From the NCBI RefSeq assembly GCF_918698085.1, contig NZ_CAKKLP010000005.1:62001-126000 (forward strand): a DNA stretch of 64,000 nt, written 5' to 3'. Below, piece after piece: positions 1-9,216 of this stretch. Numbering within the stretch: position 1 is the stretch's first letter; each line of letters begins with the position of its first letter. Under the pieces are notes generated by a model. That model was not told where the DNA came from and ran no database searches. It was given only the letters and a program-made list of their open reading frames with translations. The DNA comes from Chryseobacterium sp. Bi04. GTDB taxonomy: Bacteria; Bacteroidota; Bacteroidia; Flavobacteriales; Weeksellaceae. The translations under genes and the position numbers were made by a program.

Positions 1-936
1 CCTGCTTAAATCTCCTCCTACAGCTTCTCTCAGGACAGACAGTACGTTAAGCATGGTAACTTTGGTAGCCTCTTTTACCTGCTGTTCGTTCACCTCAACA
101 CCCAGTTTCCCGGGATTAACTATTTTTCCGTCTTTTAAAGCCACCTGATTGATAAATACAAGGTTTCCGGAACGTACGAATGGCTGATAATTTCCGGCAG
201 GTTTGGGAACCTGAGGAAGAACAATATTTTTTTGTTTTAAAATTTCATTGAAATCCTGGTGGTTTTCAACAACAGGCATACCTTTTTTTGAATGGGTATC
301 TTTCAACGCCAAAGCTACTTTTGCAAAATTTTGCCCTTGCAGCTCTGCCAGATGGCGCTCCCCTTTTGTAGGTCTTTCCACATCTTTTAAAGAAGCCATA
401 CTGGTTACTCCTAAGACTGTATTTCCCTGTGGGATTGCTTTGTTAAGTTCTTCGGTACCACGGATTCCGTTGGAGACCAAAATCATTCCATGTACGGCAA
501 GACTGTTCCAGAATGCCTGAAGGGCAAGCTCTTTTCCGGCACCACTTCCTGCGGACATAAAAACAGTTGCTGGAACTCCTTCCAAAGCATGGCTGGTCCA
601 GAGCTGAACGGTTTTAGATAAAAATTCACTCATTCCGGTGCTTATGTTTCCAAAATAAACAGGAGAACCAAAAGCAATTCCGTCATAAGCACTAAGCTCA
701 TCTACTGTTGCTACCGGTATATTTTTTAAAATCGGGTTTTGAGAGGCTTTCACCAGTTTAATATAGGGAACTGCATTGTTTTCACTTTCAATTCCTTTAG
801 CTATTTCCTTAGCCAGCTCGTAAGTTCCCCCATTATCCGAATGGATGAGAACCAATACTTTAGCTTTATTCTGTGCCATGATGTTGACGGTGTTAAATAG
901 TAAAATTAAAATAAAAAAAGAACATATTTTTTTCAT
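1..936 (-). CDS. Exported flavodoxin-family (WrbA-like) protein fused to a RidA/YjgF-like domain, 3' end beyond window
   Basis: The frame is open from an ATG at 934-936 to the window edge (312 codons, no stop), so the C-terminus is missing. Residues 1-22 look like a signal peptide ending ..VNIMAQ. Residues about 25-215 resemble the WrbA/flavodoxin fold, with an N-terminal VLVLIHSDNGGTYELA FMN-loop region, a central GIAFGSPVYFGN and a later SAGSGAGKE. Residues about 232-312 resemble a RidA (YjgF) domain, with PFVRSGNLVFINQ and NVLSVLREAVGGD. A second in-frame ATG at residue 20 would remove the signal peptide. WrbA proteins are FMN-dependent quinone reductases and RidA proteins are enamine/imine deaminases; joint function is inference. 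It diverges from the AraC gene at 1021, its likely regulator. Confidence 0.8.
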   Translation of the reverse strand, partial: MKKICSFFILILLFNTVNIMAQNKAKVLVLIHSDNGGTYELAKEIAKGIESENNAVPYIKLVKASQNPILKNIPVATVDELSAYDGIAFGSPVYFGNISTGMSEFLSKTVQLWTSHALEGVPATVFMSAGSGAGKELALQAFWNSLAVHGMILVSNGIRGTEELNKAIPQGNTVLGVTSMASLKDVERPTKGERHLAELQGQNFAKVALALKDTHSKKGMPVVENHQDFNEILKQKNIVLPQVPKPAGNYQPFVRSGNLVFINQVALKDGKIVNPGKLGVEVNEQQVKEATKVTMLNVLSVLREAVGGDLSR

Positions 937-962
937 TCTGAATAAGATATAAGTTTATGATA

Positions 963-994
963 CAAATTTAGTATTGTCGTTTTTATTAAATTTG
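963..994. promoter_or_regulatory. Divergent -7 elements for the flavodoxin and araC genes
   Basis: TAAATTTG occurs on the plus strand at 987-994 (reading toward the AraC gene at 1021) and on the minus strand at 963-970 (reading toward the flavodoxin gene). Both fit the Bacteroidota -7 consensus TAnnTTTG. A correctly spaced -33 TTTG is not obvious on either strand. Overlap of the two promoters would let the AraC regulator control both. Confidence 0.45.
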
Positions 995-1020
995 CCAAAA
1001 AATATATACAAAACGTCAAT

Positions 1021-1824
1021 ATGAAATGTGGACTGATTGAAAAAACAGAAAGCCAGTTTGTAGATACCATCGAAAAAGAAGCTTATGTATGGTGTGAAAA
1101 AAACTGGAAGCATGATGAATATGAACATGTACATAGCCGTGCCCAGCTTACTTTTGTAGAGGAAGGCTATCAGTATTTTCATATTGACCGGAAAATCTAT
1201 CTTGTTCCTCAGTATCATGTGATCTGGGTTCCTTCCGGAAAAGCACACAAAATAACTTCCGAAGCAAAAACGGTTAACCTGATGCTGTTTTTATTTAAAT
1301 CTGTTTTTGAGGATGAATTTTACCAGCATGTTCAGGTATTTGCAGTTCCTCCCGTTCTCAAAGAAATGCTCCTCTATGCCTCCAAATGGAACCAGTTATT
1401 AGTAGAAAATGAAGAACAGGACATTTTTTTCAAAGCTATTTTAAAAAGTCTTCCCAATTTCTGCAGGGAGAGCAATGGGTTGGAAATTCCCGTTCCAATG
1501 GATACCAGACTAATCCCTGTTTGTAATGAAATCAATTCTCATTTTAAATACAATCTGGATATTGACGCTTTGGCAGAAAAAGCACAGATGTCAGTAAGAA
1601 GCCTGCAGAGAATCTTTAAAAATGAAACTGGAATAACATTACAGAAATACCTTCAGCTGACAAGGATTCTTAAAAGTATTGAACTTATAGATACCAGACA
1701 GTTTACGTTGAGTGAAGTGGCCTATAAAGTAGGTTATCAAAGTCTTTCTGCATTTACCACCTCTTACTTTGCGGTAATGAAAGTAAAGCCTAAACTGAAT
1801 AAAAATCAGGGGGTTTCATCATAG
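1021..1824 (+). CDS. AraC family transcriptional regulator
   Basis: This 267-residue DNA-binding regulator has an N-terminal cupin-like ligand-binding region (residues about 30-100, with histidines in HEYEHVHSRAQL-like context and a PSGKAHKI segment). Its C-terminal AraC/XylS double helix-turn-helix spans about 165-260 (DIDALAEKAQMSVRSLQRIF, then SEVAYKVGYQSLSAFTTSY). It is transcribed divergently from the exported flavodoxin-RidA gene, a layout typical of regulators that induce a neighbouring oxidoreductase. The effector is unknown. Its 3' end overlaps the convergent DUF6766 gene by 19 bp. Confidence 0.9.
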   Translation: MKCGLIEKTESQFVDTIEKEAYVWCEKNWKHDEYEHVHSRAQLTFVEEGYQYFHIDRKIYLVPQYHVIWVPSGKAHKITSEAKTVNLMLFLFKSVFEDEFYQHVQVFAVPPVLKEMLLYASKWNQLLVENEEQDIFFKAILKSLPNFCRESNGLEIPVPMDTRLIPVCNEINSHFKYNLDIDALAEKAQMSVRSLQRIFKNETGITLQKYLQLTRILKSIELIDTRQFTLSEVAYKVGYQSLSAFTTSYFAVMKVKPKLNKNQGVSS

Positions 1825-2462
1825 GGCATATCTACAGGCTTAGATTCCGGAGACCCTTTTTCACGAAACCAAATAGACAGGATCACTAAAGAGGCAACAG
1901 CTAAAAATTCGCTTTGCCAGTTTTGAAAAGATTCAAACCAAAACCGGGATTCTGTGAGATACTGGCTTGTGCTTACCGGAGGTTTATCATTCATAATCTG
2001 CTCATTATTAAAATCTTTTAAGCTTCCATAGAAGTGCAGTATAAAGCTGGCAAGGAACAAAATCCCAAAAGCCAATGACAAAGAATGTTTGTAAATTTTC
2101 AGCCATATCCCTCCTTTTTTAACAGGCCATGGAGCTTTGGGATGTACGATGGGCTCTCGGTCCACATCTTCCTTTCCCTCCATTGATTTTGATTCACTGG
2201 AACCTTTCTGTCTCAGGGATATTGTTAACAAAACATATAACATCATCTGCAGAAATTCACTTTCCCAGTTTTCGAAAGTTGCCTGTATAAAATGACCGCT
2301 GTATATATATTGAGTGAGTGTCAAAGCTTTTTGCCCATTTTCAGCCAATTCTTTATTTTCAACGCTCCATCCCGTAAAAAACTGACCGAGAAGAGAGCAT
2401 AACATTAAAGCTATCAAAACAATACTCAGGCTGTTACGATAAAAGAAACTTGATCGAGACAT
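1806..2462 (-). CDS. DUF6766 family membrane protein
   Basis: A 218-residue protein with four predicted membrane segments: about 10-30, 70-85, 125-145 and 185-200. The two halves are internally similar. Each has an F.G/FYGS segment, an N..QI/L..Y...G/S.F block, and an W.SEFL..... LY/ILLSI.FREKGSxESK ending. I recognise this layout as DUF6766, a family of unknown function. It is the last gene of the minus-strand stress group and overlaps the 3' end of the AraC gene tail to tail by 19 bp. A membrane role under stress is inferred from context only. Confidence 0.75.
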   Translation of the reverse strand: MSRSSFFYRNSLSIVLIALMLCSLLGQFFTGWSVENKELAENGQKALTLTQYIYSGHFIQATFENWESEFLQMMLYVLLTISLRQKGSSESKSMEGKEDVDREPIVHPKAPWPVKKGGIWLKIYKHSLSLAFGILFLASFILHFYGSLKDFNNEQIMNDKPPVSTSQYLTESRFWFESFQNWQSEFLAVASLVILSIWFREKGSPESKPVDMPYDETP

Positions 2463-2499
2463 ATTTTCTTAATTTAAAATGATAAAAAAGATCTACTCT

Positions 2500-4023
2500 T
2501 TACTGTTTTTGAAAAGGAAATATTTTCTGCAGATTCTTTGTAGTGGGACCCGTCAGCATCTTTCCGTTAACATTAAATCTTGATCCATGACAAGGGCAGT
2601 CCCAACTCAATTCTGCACTGTTCCAGCGTACTTCACACGCTGCATGCGGGCACGTACTTTTCAAAAGATGTAATATGCCGCCGGTTTCTTTGTAAAGTGC
2701 ATAAGATTCAGATTCATAACGGATCACTTTTGCTTCTCCCTCTTTGATTTCTGAATAAGAATCAATTTTCTCTATGAAAATCTTATCCTTTATAAAATCA
2801 AATGCAACCGTTGCATTTTCTTTGACAAAGTCTGAAAATCCCGCAATTGGCTTTATTCTTAATGGATTGAATATATCCTGATATTTATTGGCTCCTGTAA
2901 CAATTAAGTCATGCAAAATCTGTGAAGAAAGTGTTCCAAAGATCATTCCGTTACCCCTGAAACCGGTAGCCACAAATATCTTTTCTTTACTGCCCGGAAG
3001 CTTTCCAATATAAGGCAGCCCGTCAACAGGTTCATAATACTGACTGGACCAGCTACAAAATACTGTTTCGACATTAAAATACTGACGGACATAGTTCTCA
3101 AGATTTGAAAAACATATTCCTGTATCTTCAGCATGCCCTGTTTTATGATCTTCACCTCCGGCAATCAGTACATTTTCACCATCAATTTCCTGAATTCTGT
3201 AATAATGATATGGATCATTGAGATCATAACCCATTTCCCAAGGATATTTATTATCCTTAAGGGTAAAAGCCATTACGTAGCTTCGGTAAGGAGCATTGGT
3301 AAAATGAAGGAGATTGATTCCTGGCGGAATGTGTGTGGCATAGATAACATTTTTTGCTTTTATTTCTCCCTCTGAAGTTTTTAAGATGACATAATTTTCC
3401 TGCTCATCATGGCTTTCACAAACACAGTTCTCCTGAATTGAACCTCCCATTTCTATAAAAGCATCACAAAGCCCTTTGATATATTTTACAGGATGAAAAT
3501 GACCCTGTCCGGGAATTAGTACAGCTTCCTTAAATGGTATGGGGAAAGGAATTTCATTCACATAAGACATTTCATGTCCTACTTTAGCGGCACCTTCTAC
3601 AATGGTCCTCAGCTGTTTCTCCTGTTTTTCATCCAATGCAAAAAGATAGGCAGACTTTCTGGTAAAATCACAACTGATGCTATACTTCTCAATGTTATTC
3701 TCAATAATGCTGATTGCATCTTTGCCGGATTCAGCATATTGTTGGGCATAGTCCAGCCCAAAATCTTCAATAACCTGAGCAAAGGTTGTATCAAAGAAAT
3801 CATTTAAATGGGCTGTTGTTCCTCCTGTTGTTCCAAATCCGATATTAGCAGCTTCCAGAATAATACAATTCTTTCCGGATTCCTGTAATTTTAAAGCAGT
3901 GGATACCCCGGTAATTCCTCCTCCTATGATGGCAACGTCAAATAGCTGGTAAAGATCAGCTCCGGTAGAAAATTTTCTGATTTCCTCCTGCCATATACTT
4001 TTTCTTGCTCCGTCTCTATACAT
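2500..4023 (-). CDS. FAD-dependent oxidoreductase with C-terminal Rieske [2Fe-2S] domain
   Basis: This 507-residue protein has an N-terminal DAO-type FAD fold with the dinucleotide motif DVAIIGGGITGVSTAL (residues about 29-45) and FVATGFRGNGMIFG near 350. A Rieske domain occupies about 425-507. Its cluster ligands C458-x-H460 and C476-x2-H479 are all visible. Such fusions occur across bacteria (YhfW-like family). The substrate is unknown. It lies 37 bp upstream of the DUF6766 gene on the same strand, inside a group of catalase, SDR and YciF genes, which suggests a redox role in general stress. Confidence 0.88.
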   Translation of the reverse strand: MYRDGARKSIWQEEIRKFSTGADLYQLFDVAIIGGGITGVSTALKLQESGKNCIILEAANIGFGTTGGTTAHLNDFFDTTFAQVIEDFGLDYAQQYAESGKDAISIIENNIEKYSISCDFTRKSAYLFALDEKQEKQLRTIVEGAAKVGHEMSYVNEIPFPIPFKEAVLIPGQGHFHPVKYIKGLCDAFIEMGGSIQENCVCESHDEQENYVILKTSEGEIKAKNVIYATHIPPGINLLHFTNAPYRSYVMAFTLKDNKYPWEMGYDLNDPYHYYRIQEIDGENVLIAGGEDHKTGHAEDTGICFSNLENYVRQYFNVETVFCSWSSQYYEPVDGLPYIGKLPGSKEKIFVATGFRGNGMIFGTLSSQILHDLIVTGANKYQDIFNPLRIKPIAGFSDFVKENATVAFDFIKDKIFIEKIDSYSEIKEGEAKVIRYESESYALYKETGGILHLLKSTCPHAACEVRWNSAELSWDCPCHGSRFNVNGKMLTGPTTKNLQKIFPFQKQ

Positions 4024-4124
4024 GATCAGAATATTTAAAGTTAAACATATTTCATGGTATCAGGTTTTGAAAATAATGTAATATCCATATTGATTTCTTT
4101 TATAATCAATTGACTGTATCACAT

Positions 4125-4871
4125 TTATCCATTGACAATCATTCCTCCGTTAGGGTGAAGAACCTGCCCTGTAATCTGTACTGCATCGTCACTTGCTAAA
4201 AAAAGAAAGCTGGTGGCTATCTCTTCAGGAGTAGCGTTTCTTTCCAAAGGCGGCTGATCAGGATTCTCCTCTTTTTCATCAAAAGTTTTCTTGGTAAGCG
4301 GTGTAGCCACAGGTCCCGGAGCTACAGCATTGATCCGTATTCCTTTTGGCTTTGCCTGCAAGGCCAGAGATCGTGTAAAAGAAACAATAGCGCCTTTGGT
4401 TGCAGAATAATCCAATAGCTCAGGATGTCCCTGATAGGCTGCAGCAGATGTTGTATTGATAATACAGCTTCCTTCTTTCAGGTAAGGAAAAACAATTTTT
4501 GTTAATAAAATCATTCCAACGATATTGGAGTCAAATGTCTTTCTGATATTTTTTTCTTCCAGTTCTTCAATATTGTCAGAAGGAAACTGCACACCTGCAT
4601 TATTAATCAGTATATCAATTTTACCGAATGTAGAAATTATTTTCTGTGTCACTTCCTCACAGAAATCATAGTCATTGATATCCCCCTGAAAAATGGAGCA
4701 TCTCCGGCCCAGGTTTCTGATCTCCTTTTTAGTATTTTCAGCATCCCTGTCATTGGAATGAAAGATAATGGCAATATCTGCCCCTTCCGATGCAAAAAGA
4801 AGAGCCACCGCTTTGCCTATACCACTATCAGCACCAGTGATCAGAACGGATTTGTTTTCTAGCTTTCCCAT
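4125..4871 (-). CDS. SDR family NAD(P)-dependent oxidoreductase
   Basis: A 248-residue classical short-chain dehydrogenase/reductase. The nucleotide-binding motif TGADSGIG is near residue 11, NNAG near 91, and the catalytic YSATK near 155 follows a serine at TTSAAA. The C-terminal PLERNATPEEIA and ASDDAVQITGQVLHPNGG are typical of the glucose-1-dehydrogenase/YghA-like subgroup found in stress clusters. The substrate cannot be told from sequence. It lies 10 bp downstream of another SDR gene and is probably co-transcribed with it. Confidence 0.9.
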   Translation of the reverse strand: MGKLENKSVLITGADSGIGKAVALLFASEGADIAIIFHSNDRDAENTKKEIRNLGRRCSIFQGDINDYDFCEEVTQKIISTFGKIDILINNAGVQFPSDNIEELEEKNIRKTFDSNIVGMILLTKIVFPYLKEGSCIINTTSAAAYQGHPELLDYSATKGAIVSFTRSLALQAKPKGIRINAVAPGPVATPLTKKTFDEKEENPDQPPLERNATPEEIATSFLFLASDDAVQITGQVLHPNGGMIVNG

Positions 4872-4881
4872 CTTTATCTTT

Positions 4882-5679
4882 TTATTTGTTATCTGCAGGT
4901 TTCTGCATTTCAGCCATTCTGTGAGCAGCCATACTGTCTGTAGAGAGATTGGCCATAGCTACAGATAATTTATTTTTCAATCCTGATACAATTTTGCCAT
5001 CCCCATTCATCAAAGCATTATATCCGTCAATCGCTACTTCTTCAGGAGAAGCAAAATGATCTTTATCTTCAGCAATTTTACTCCTATTCATTCCGGCTTT
5101 ATTAAAGAAATCCGTATTTGTAGGACCTGGTAAAAGTGTTGTTACAGTGATCCCAGAATCTTTAAGTTCCTCACGAATTGCTTCAGACCATGATAAGACA
5201 AATGCTTTGGTACCATGATATACCGAATGCCAGGGACCCGGCACCTTACTGGCTACAGAAGCCAGATTCAAAATTTTTCCTGATCCCAGCGGTAACCGGT
5301 CCTTTAAAAATAATTTGGTTAATATGATAATGGAAACAATATTTAAATTGACAATGTCAATTTCCCGATGGATATCGGTTTCCTGAAATTTACCATAAAC
5401 ACCTTGCCCTGCATCATTAATTAAAATTTCAGGGCTTATTCCGTTTAATTTTAATTCCGAATAAAGAGAATAAACTTCTTCGTGAAGAAATAAATTCTTC
5501 GATATCGTAATGACGTTTACTCCATACCCTTTAAACTCATCCGCTCTTTTTTTCAACTCTTCATGGTTTCTGGCAACGATAACAAGGTCATATTTATTCT
5601 TAGCAAACTGCTTCGCCAGTTCATACCCTATTCCACTGGTACCCCCTGTGATCAGTACATATTGATTCTTATGTTCCAT
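4882..5679 (-). CDS. SDR family oxidoreductase (DltE/YqjQ-like)
   Basis: A 265-residue short-chain dehydrogenase with TGGTSGIG at the N-terminus (residue 11), a degraded NDAG in place of NNAG near 90, and the catalytic Y-x3-K as YHGTK near 160. The sequence LLPGPTNTDFF follows. It is a different SDR subfamily from the gene 10 bp downstream. It lies 5 bp downstream of the CinA-like gene, so these three genes look like one transcript. Substrate unknown. Confidence 0.88.
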   Translation of the reverse strand: MEHKNQYVLITGGTSGIGYELAKQFAKNKYDLVIVARNHEELKKRADEFKGYGVNVITISKNLFLHEEVYSLYSELKLNGISPEILINDAGQGVYGKFQETDIHREIDIVNLNIVSIIILTKLFLKDRLPLGSGKILNLASVASKVPGPWHSVYHGTKAFVLSWSEAIREELKDSGITVTTLLPGPTNTDFFNKAGMNRSKIAEDKDHFASPEEVAIDGYNALMNGDGKIVSGLKNKLSVAMANLSTDSMAAHRMAEMQKPADNK

Positions 5680-5684
5680 AGGTT

Positions 5685-6185
5685 CTATTTTAAAATTAAA
5701 AGCCTGTTGATTTCACTTTTAAAGCATCCCAGAATAAATTCCGTGTAATACAGCTGTGCATTGAGGGCCTGTGTTTTAGGATGCAGTTCCAATTTTTTGG
5801 TAAGAATGATTTCTCCTTTGTATGAGAATGAGAAGTAGGCAAAAATTTTATATGAAGAATTACGGATCGGAGTACAATAACCTGTGGTAGCAATAGACCA
5901 GTCGGATTCAAATAGACTGGCAACGTTTAATGCCATTGTTTCAGCAATATTTTCTGAAACGCAGTCACATTCTTCAGCTTCCTGTCTGTTTACTTTCAAT
6001 AATCTCACTTTCTCCGGTAAGGTATAGGCTGTTATTCCTCCTTTGTAAGACAGAGAAGCATTCGGCATCTGTGAAAAAGCTAATTGTAAACATCCTGATG
6101 TAACACTTTCCGCAATTGAAATGGTTTCATCTGTGGTTATCAGAGACTGGCTTATATATTCAAGAAGACTTTTCTGAAATTCCAT
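5685..6185 (-). CDS. CinA C-terminal-like protein (NMN amidohydrolase family), atypical
   Basis: This 166-residue protein corresponds only to the C-terminal (PncC-like) domain of CinA. The N-terminal part matches the family: SIAESVTSGCLQLAF (family AES.TGG), YKGGITAYT and KVRLLKV. The later family signature TGIAGP is not present; here it reads TTGYCTPI. Intact PncC deamidates nicotinamide mononucleotide, so activity in this divergent member is uncertain. It stands first in a tight run with two SDR genes and follows the katE terminator. Confidence 0.72.
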   Translation of the reverse strand: MEFQKSLLEYISQSLITTDETISIAESVTSGCLQLAFSQMPNASLSYKGGITAYTLPEKVRLLKVNRQEAEECDCVSENIAETMALNVASLFESDWSIATTGYCTPIRNSSYKIFAYFSFSYKGEIILTKKLELHPKTQALNAQLYYTEFILGCFKSEINRLLILK

Positions 6186-6211
6186 AGCATTATATTTTGA
6201 ATGATTGAAGG

Positions 6212-6247
6212 TTTAAAAAGCTGCTGTCTTTACATTCAGCAGCTTTA
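6212..6247 (-). terminator. Rho-independent terminator of katE
   Basis: A 10-bp perfect stem, AAAGCTGCTG at 6217-6226 with CAGCAGCTTT at 6237-6246, is followed on the minus strand by a T run. It lies just after the katE stop and before the CinA-like gene, so it separates catalase from the downstream genes. Confidence 0.8.
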
Positions 6248-6281
6248 GATAGATGATGTGTGGTGTGAAAGGTTTTTATGA

Positions 6282-8423
6282 TTAAGAGTTTCTCTCTATT
6301 TCCAGATTCCAGACTCTGTGTTTGGCAATAGCATTTATGAAATTTTCTGCCGGAGAATCATCTTCTCCGGTAATGATTCCCGGATCCTGGTGTTGCTTCG
6401 CAGCAACATTAGAATTGTGATACACCAGGTCTGTACCTGATCCGAAATAAATTGCCTTACAGTGCTTATAGGCTTCATTGATGAAATGCAGGACAAGATG
6501 TTTGTTTACTGCTGTCATCAGTTCTTTTGCAGAATCCTCGCCGGAGCAGATAAAAAGGGCATCAAAACAAACACTTGCAGTGCTAGTAAAAGAATGTTTA
6601 GGAGTCAGTTCTTTCCCATCATTAGTTATTACTTTGGCCAAACTTGGTGCTATCAGCTCCACTTTTGCTCCTTTTTCCTCCAGTTGGGTTTTAAGGTTAT
6701 CTACTGCTCCACTATCTGCACCGTTAGCCAGTATAAAGCCTATTTTTCTGCTTTTAATAGTATTTTTGACCGTATTTTCCATACTAAGTGCTTCCGATAT
6801 TTTTGTTCTCGGTTCTTTTTCCTCACTCTGTAGCTCTACAATATTGCTGTCTGCGGGTAGGCTTTGATTGGGCCATTCAAGTTTTTTAACCTCAACACCT
6901 AATTTTTCAGCTACTTTCTGTGCCAAAAACATATCGATATAAGCAAGCTGTCCCACCAGTCTTTCCCTGACTTCCGGAATTGTTACTTTTGACAGTTCAA
7001 AGATCAGTGCATTTTGAAGGTGAGTTTTTTCAGGATTCGACTGGCTGTTATAGAATAATTTTGCCTGAGAATAATGATCTACAAAACTTTTACTTCTTTC
7101 CCTGATTTTTGAGCCTGATATCCTTTCCCCGTGAGAGGTAAAACCACCTTCAGACATCATAGCCTGGAAAGGGCATCCGCTGCCAATAGAATTGGGATCA
7201 TAACTACTTTTTCCTTTAACAATCTGCTGTCTCATATGTCCGTCCCTCTGATTGTTATGAACAGTATTCACAGATCTGTTAATCGGAATTTCATGAAAAT
7301 TCGGAGATCCTAATCGGGATAATTGGGTATCTGTATATGAAAATAACCTGCCCTGCAGAAGAGGGTCGTTACTAAAATCTATTCCCGGAATAATATGGCC
7401 TGGATGGAAAGCCACCTGCTCTGTCTCCGCAAAAAAATTCTCCGGATTTCTGTTCAGTGTCAGCGTTCCTACAATTTCTACAGGAACTTCTTCTTCAGGA
7501 ACAATTTTCGTGGGATCCAGAAGGTCAAAATCAAACTGGTCTTCTTTATCTTCAGGAATCAGCTGTACTCCCAGGTCCCACTCCGGATAGTCTCCGTTTT
7601 CAATGGCTTCCCAAAGGTCTCTTTTATGAAAGTCAGAATCAACTCCGGAGATTTTCTGAGCTTCATCCCAGGCTACGGAATGCACTCCCAGTTTTGGTTT
7701 AAAATGAAACTTTACAAAGTGTACTTTCCCTTCTTTATTGATGAATTTGAAAGAATGTACGCCAAAGCCTTCCATCATTCTAAGACTTCTGGGAATAGCA
7801 CGGTCACTCATCAGCCACATGATCATATGCATACTTTCGGGCATCAGCGAAATAAAATCCCAGAAGGTATCATGAGCAGAAGCCGCTTGAGGAATCTCAT
7901 TGTCTGGCTCAGGTTTTACAGCATGAACAAGATCCGGAAACTTAATCGCATCCTGAATAAAGAATACAGGCATGTTATTGCACACCATATCATAATTACC
8001 CTCTTCAGTATAAAATTTTATCGCAAAACCCCGTACATCTCTTGCCAGGTCAGTACTGCCTTTGCTTCCGGCAACCGTTGAAAACCTCACAAAAACTGGC
8101 GTTTCCTTTCCTACTTCAGATAAAAAACCGGCCTTTGTATAGGCTGCCAGACTTTTAGTAAGTTTAAAAACGCCATGTGCTCCTGAACCTCGTGCATGAA
8201 CCACTCTCTCGGGAATTCTTTCATGATCAAAATGGGTAATTTTTTCTCTCAGAATAAAATCTTCCAATAAAGAAGGTCCCCTTTCTCCCGCTTTTAAAGA
8301 ATCCTGATTGTTATTGATCTTTAAACCCTGATTTGTAGTAAGCTTTTCGTTTGCATTAGAAGTACTGTGTACGTCCAGTTGTTCTGCTTTTTTATTGTTT
8401 TGTTCATTGGTATTCATATTCAT
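6282..8423 (-). CDS. katE: Large-subunit monofunctional catalase (HPII type)
   Basis: A 713-residue clade II catalase that breaks hydrogen peroxide down to water and oxygen. The catalytic His76 sits in RVVHARGSGAHGVF and the active-site Asn in MVCNNMPVFFIQDA. The proximal heme-ligand Tyr is in RLFSYTDTQLSRLG. After the catalase core (to about 510) there is a DJ-1/PfpI-like flavodoxin domain (about 565-700), the hallmark of the large-subunit clade. Residues 1-45 are a polar Asn/Lys-rich extension. It is monocistronic downstream (strong terminator at 6217-6246) and is the anchor of the stress island. Confidence 0.96.
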   Translation of the reverse strand: MNMNTNEQNNKKAEQLDVHSTSNANEKLTTNQGLKINNNQDSLKAGERGPSLLEDFILREKITHFDHERIPERVVHARGSGAHGVFKLTKSLAAYTKAGFLSEVGKETPVFVRFSTVAGSKGSTDLARDVRGFAIKFYTEEGNYDMVCNNMPVFFIQDAIKFPDLVHAVKPEPDNEIPQAASAHDTFWDFISLMPESMHMIMWLMSDRAIPRSLRMMEGFGVHSFKFINKEGKVHFVKFHFKPKLGVHSVAWDEAQKISGVDSDFHKRDLWEAIENGDYPEWDLGVQLIPEDKEDQFDFDLLDPTKIVPEEEVPVEIVGTLTLNRNPENFFAETEQVAFHPGHIIPGIDFSNDPLLQGRLFSYTDTQLSRLGSPNFHEIPINRSVNTVHNNQRDGHMRQQIVKGKSSYDPNSIGSGCPFQAMMSEGGFTSHGERISGSKIRERSKSFVDHYSQAKLFYNSQSNPEKTHLQNALIFELSKVTIPEVRERLVGQLAYIDMFLAQKVAEKLGVEVKKLEWPNQSLPADSNIVELQSEEKEPRTKISEALSMENTVKNTIKSRKIGFILANGADSGAVDNLKTQLEEKGAKVELIAPSLAKVITNDGKELTPKHSFTSTASVCFDALFICSGEDSAKELMTAVNKHLVLHFINEAYKHCKAIYFGSGTDLVYHNSNVAAKQHQDPGIITGEDDSPAENFINAIAKHRVWNLEIERNS

Positions 8424-8478
8424 AGGATTTATGGTTGATGATAGGTTTTAAGGTACTTTAATAGCTATTTTGGTACAA

Positions 8479-8859
8479 TCATTCTGTATTGTCACTCTCA
8501 AACATATTGAGAATCCTGTTGATATACTCTTCCTCCTTTACTACTTTATAATAGGCTGTTTTTGCATATAAAGTGAAGGATGGGGTTTCAATTCTGATCT
8601 CAGAATCCAGAGCTGAAGTATCCAGTGTACTTTGATTATGAAATTCACGGATATGAAGTAAATATTCCTGTATATAATTGTCAATTACTTTTTTCAGGAT
8701 CTCACATTTAGCATTTTTTTTAATCTTTTCCAGAGACTTAATCAGAAAAGCGGTAACTCCGTAAGAATTAATAACAACCGGAAATAATGACTCATTTTCC
8801 AGGGCATTATTTTTATTATTCAGTTCGGAATATTTTAAAACATCATTTTCAAATATCAT
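8479..8859 (-). CDS. Hypothetical protein in stress island
   Basis: A 126-residue soluble protein I do not recognise. It has no signal peptide or membrane segment. Several helical, lysine- and glutamate-rich stretches are visible (SLEKIKKNAKCEILKKVI), along with a C-terminal acidic tail. It lies 13 bp downstream of another small unknown gene and upstream of katE on the same strand. The codon pattern and operon-like spacing support a real gene. Confidence 0.6.
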   Translation of the reverse strand: MIFENDVLKYSELNNKNNALENESLFPVVINSYGVTAFLIKSLEKIKKNAKCEILKKVIDNYIQEYLLHIREFHNQSTLDTSALDSEIRIETPSFTLYAKTAYYKVVKEEEYINRILNMFESDNTE

Positions 8860-8872
8860 ATGTAAAGAGTTA

Positions 8873-9175
8873 TTAGTTGTTAGAAGCTTTTAAATATTGC
8901 TCAAAATAATGGAGGTCATCCTTATCCTTAATGGAAAGATAAAACATGATCTGTTCCGGTTCTTTCAGCCCTATACTGTTGAAACAGTCGAAATGGGCGA
9001 TTAATGCCTGAATATTTTCAATATCTATATCTTTCAGGATTATAAATAACAAAAAGATATTCTCTTTGATCTCTTTTGCGTAGACAGCTGCTCCATTCTC
9101 AAACCATTTACCTTTGTTGGTGACTTTTACAAAATCTTTGTGCTTCAGCGTTTTTATTATTTTCTGACAGTCCAT
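8873..9175 (-). CDS. Hypothetical protein in stress island
   Basis: A 100-residue protein with no recognised domain. It contains alternating hydrophobic strands and a helix (ENIFLLFIILKDIDIENIQA), compatible with a small alpha/beta fold, and no signal peptide. It sits between the YciF-type gene and another unknown, all on the minus strand. Function unknown. Confidence 0.6.
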   Translation of the reverse strand: MDCQKIIKTLKHKDFVKVTNKGKWFENGAAVYAKEIKENIFLLFIILKDIDIENIQALIAHFDCFNSIGLKEPEQIMFYLSIKDKDDLHYFEQYLKASNN

Positions 9176-9216
9176 AATGGTAAGTGTTCGTGGTTAAAAT
9201 AAGCCCTGTAAAACAA

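Noticed and set aside
248..520. Plus-strand ORF of 90 codons
   Set aside because: It lies antisense to the flavodoxin-RidA gene, whose frame shows clear domain similarity.
7395..8081. Plus-strand ORF of 228 codons antisense to katE
   Set aside because: It is a shadow of the catalase frame; the catalase motifs are unambiguous on the other strand.
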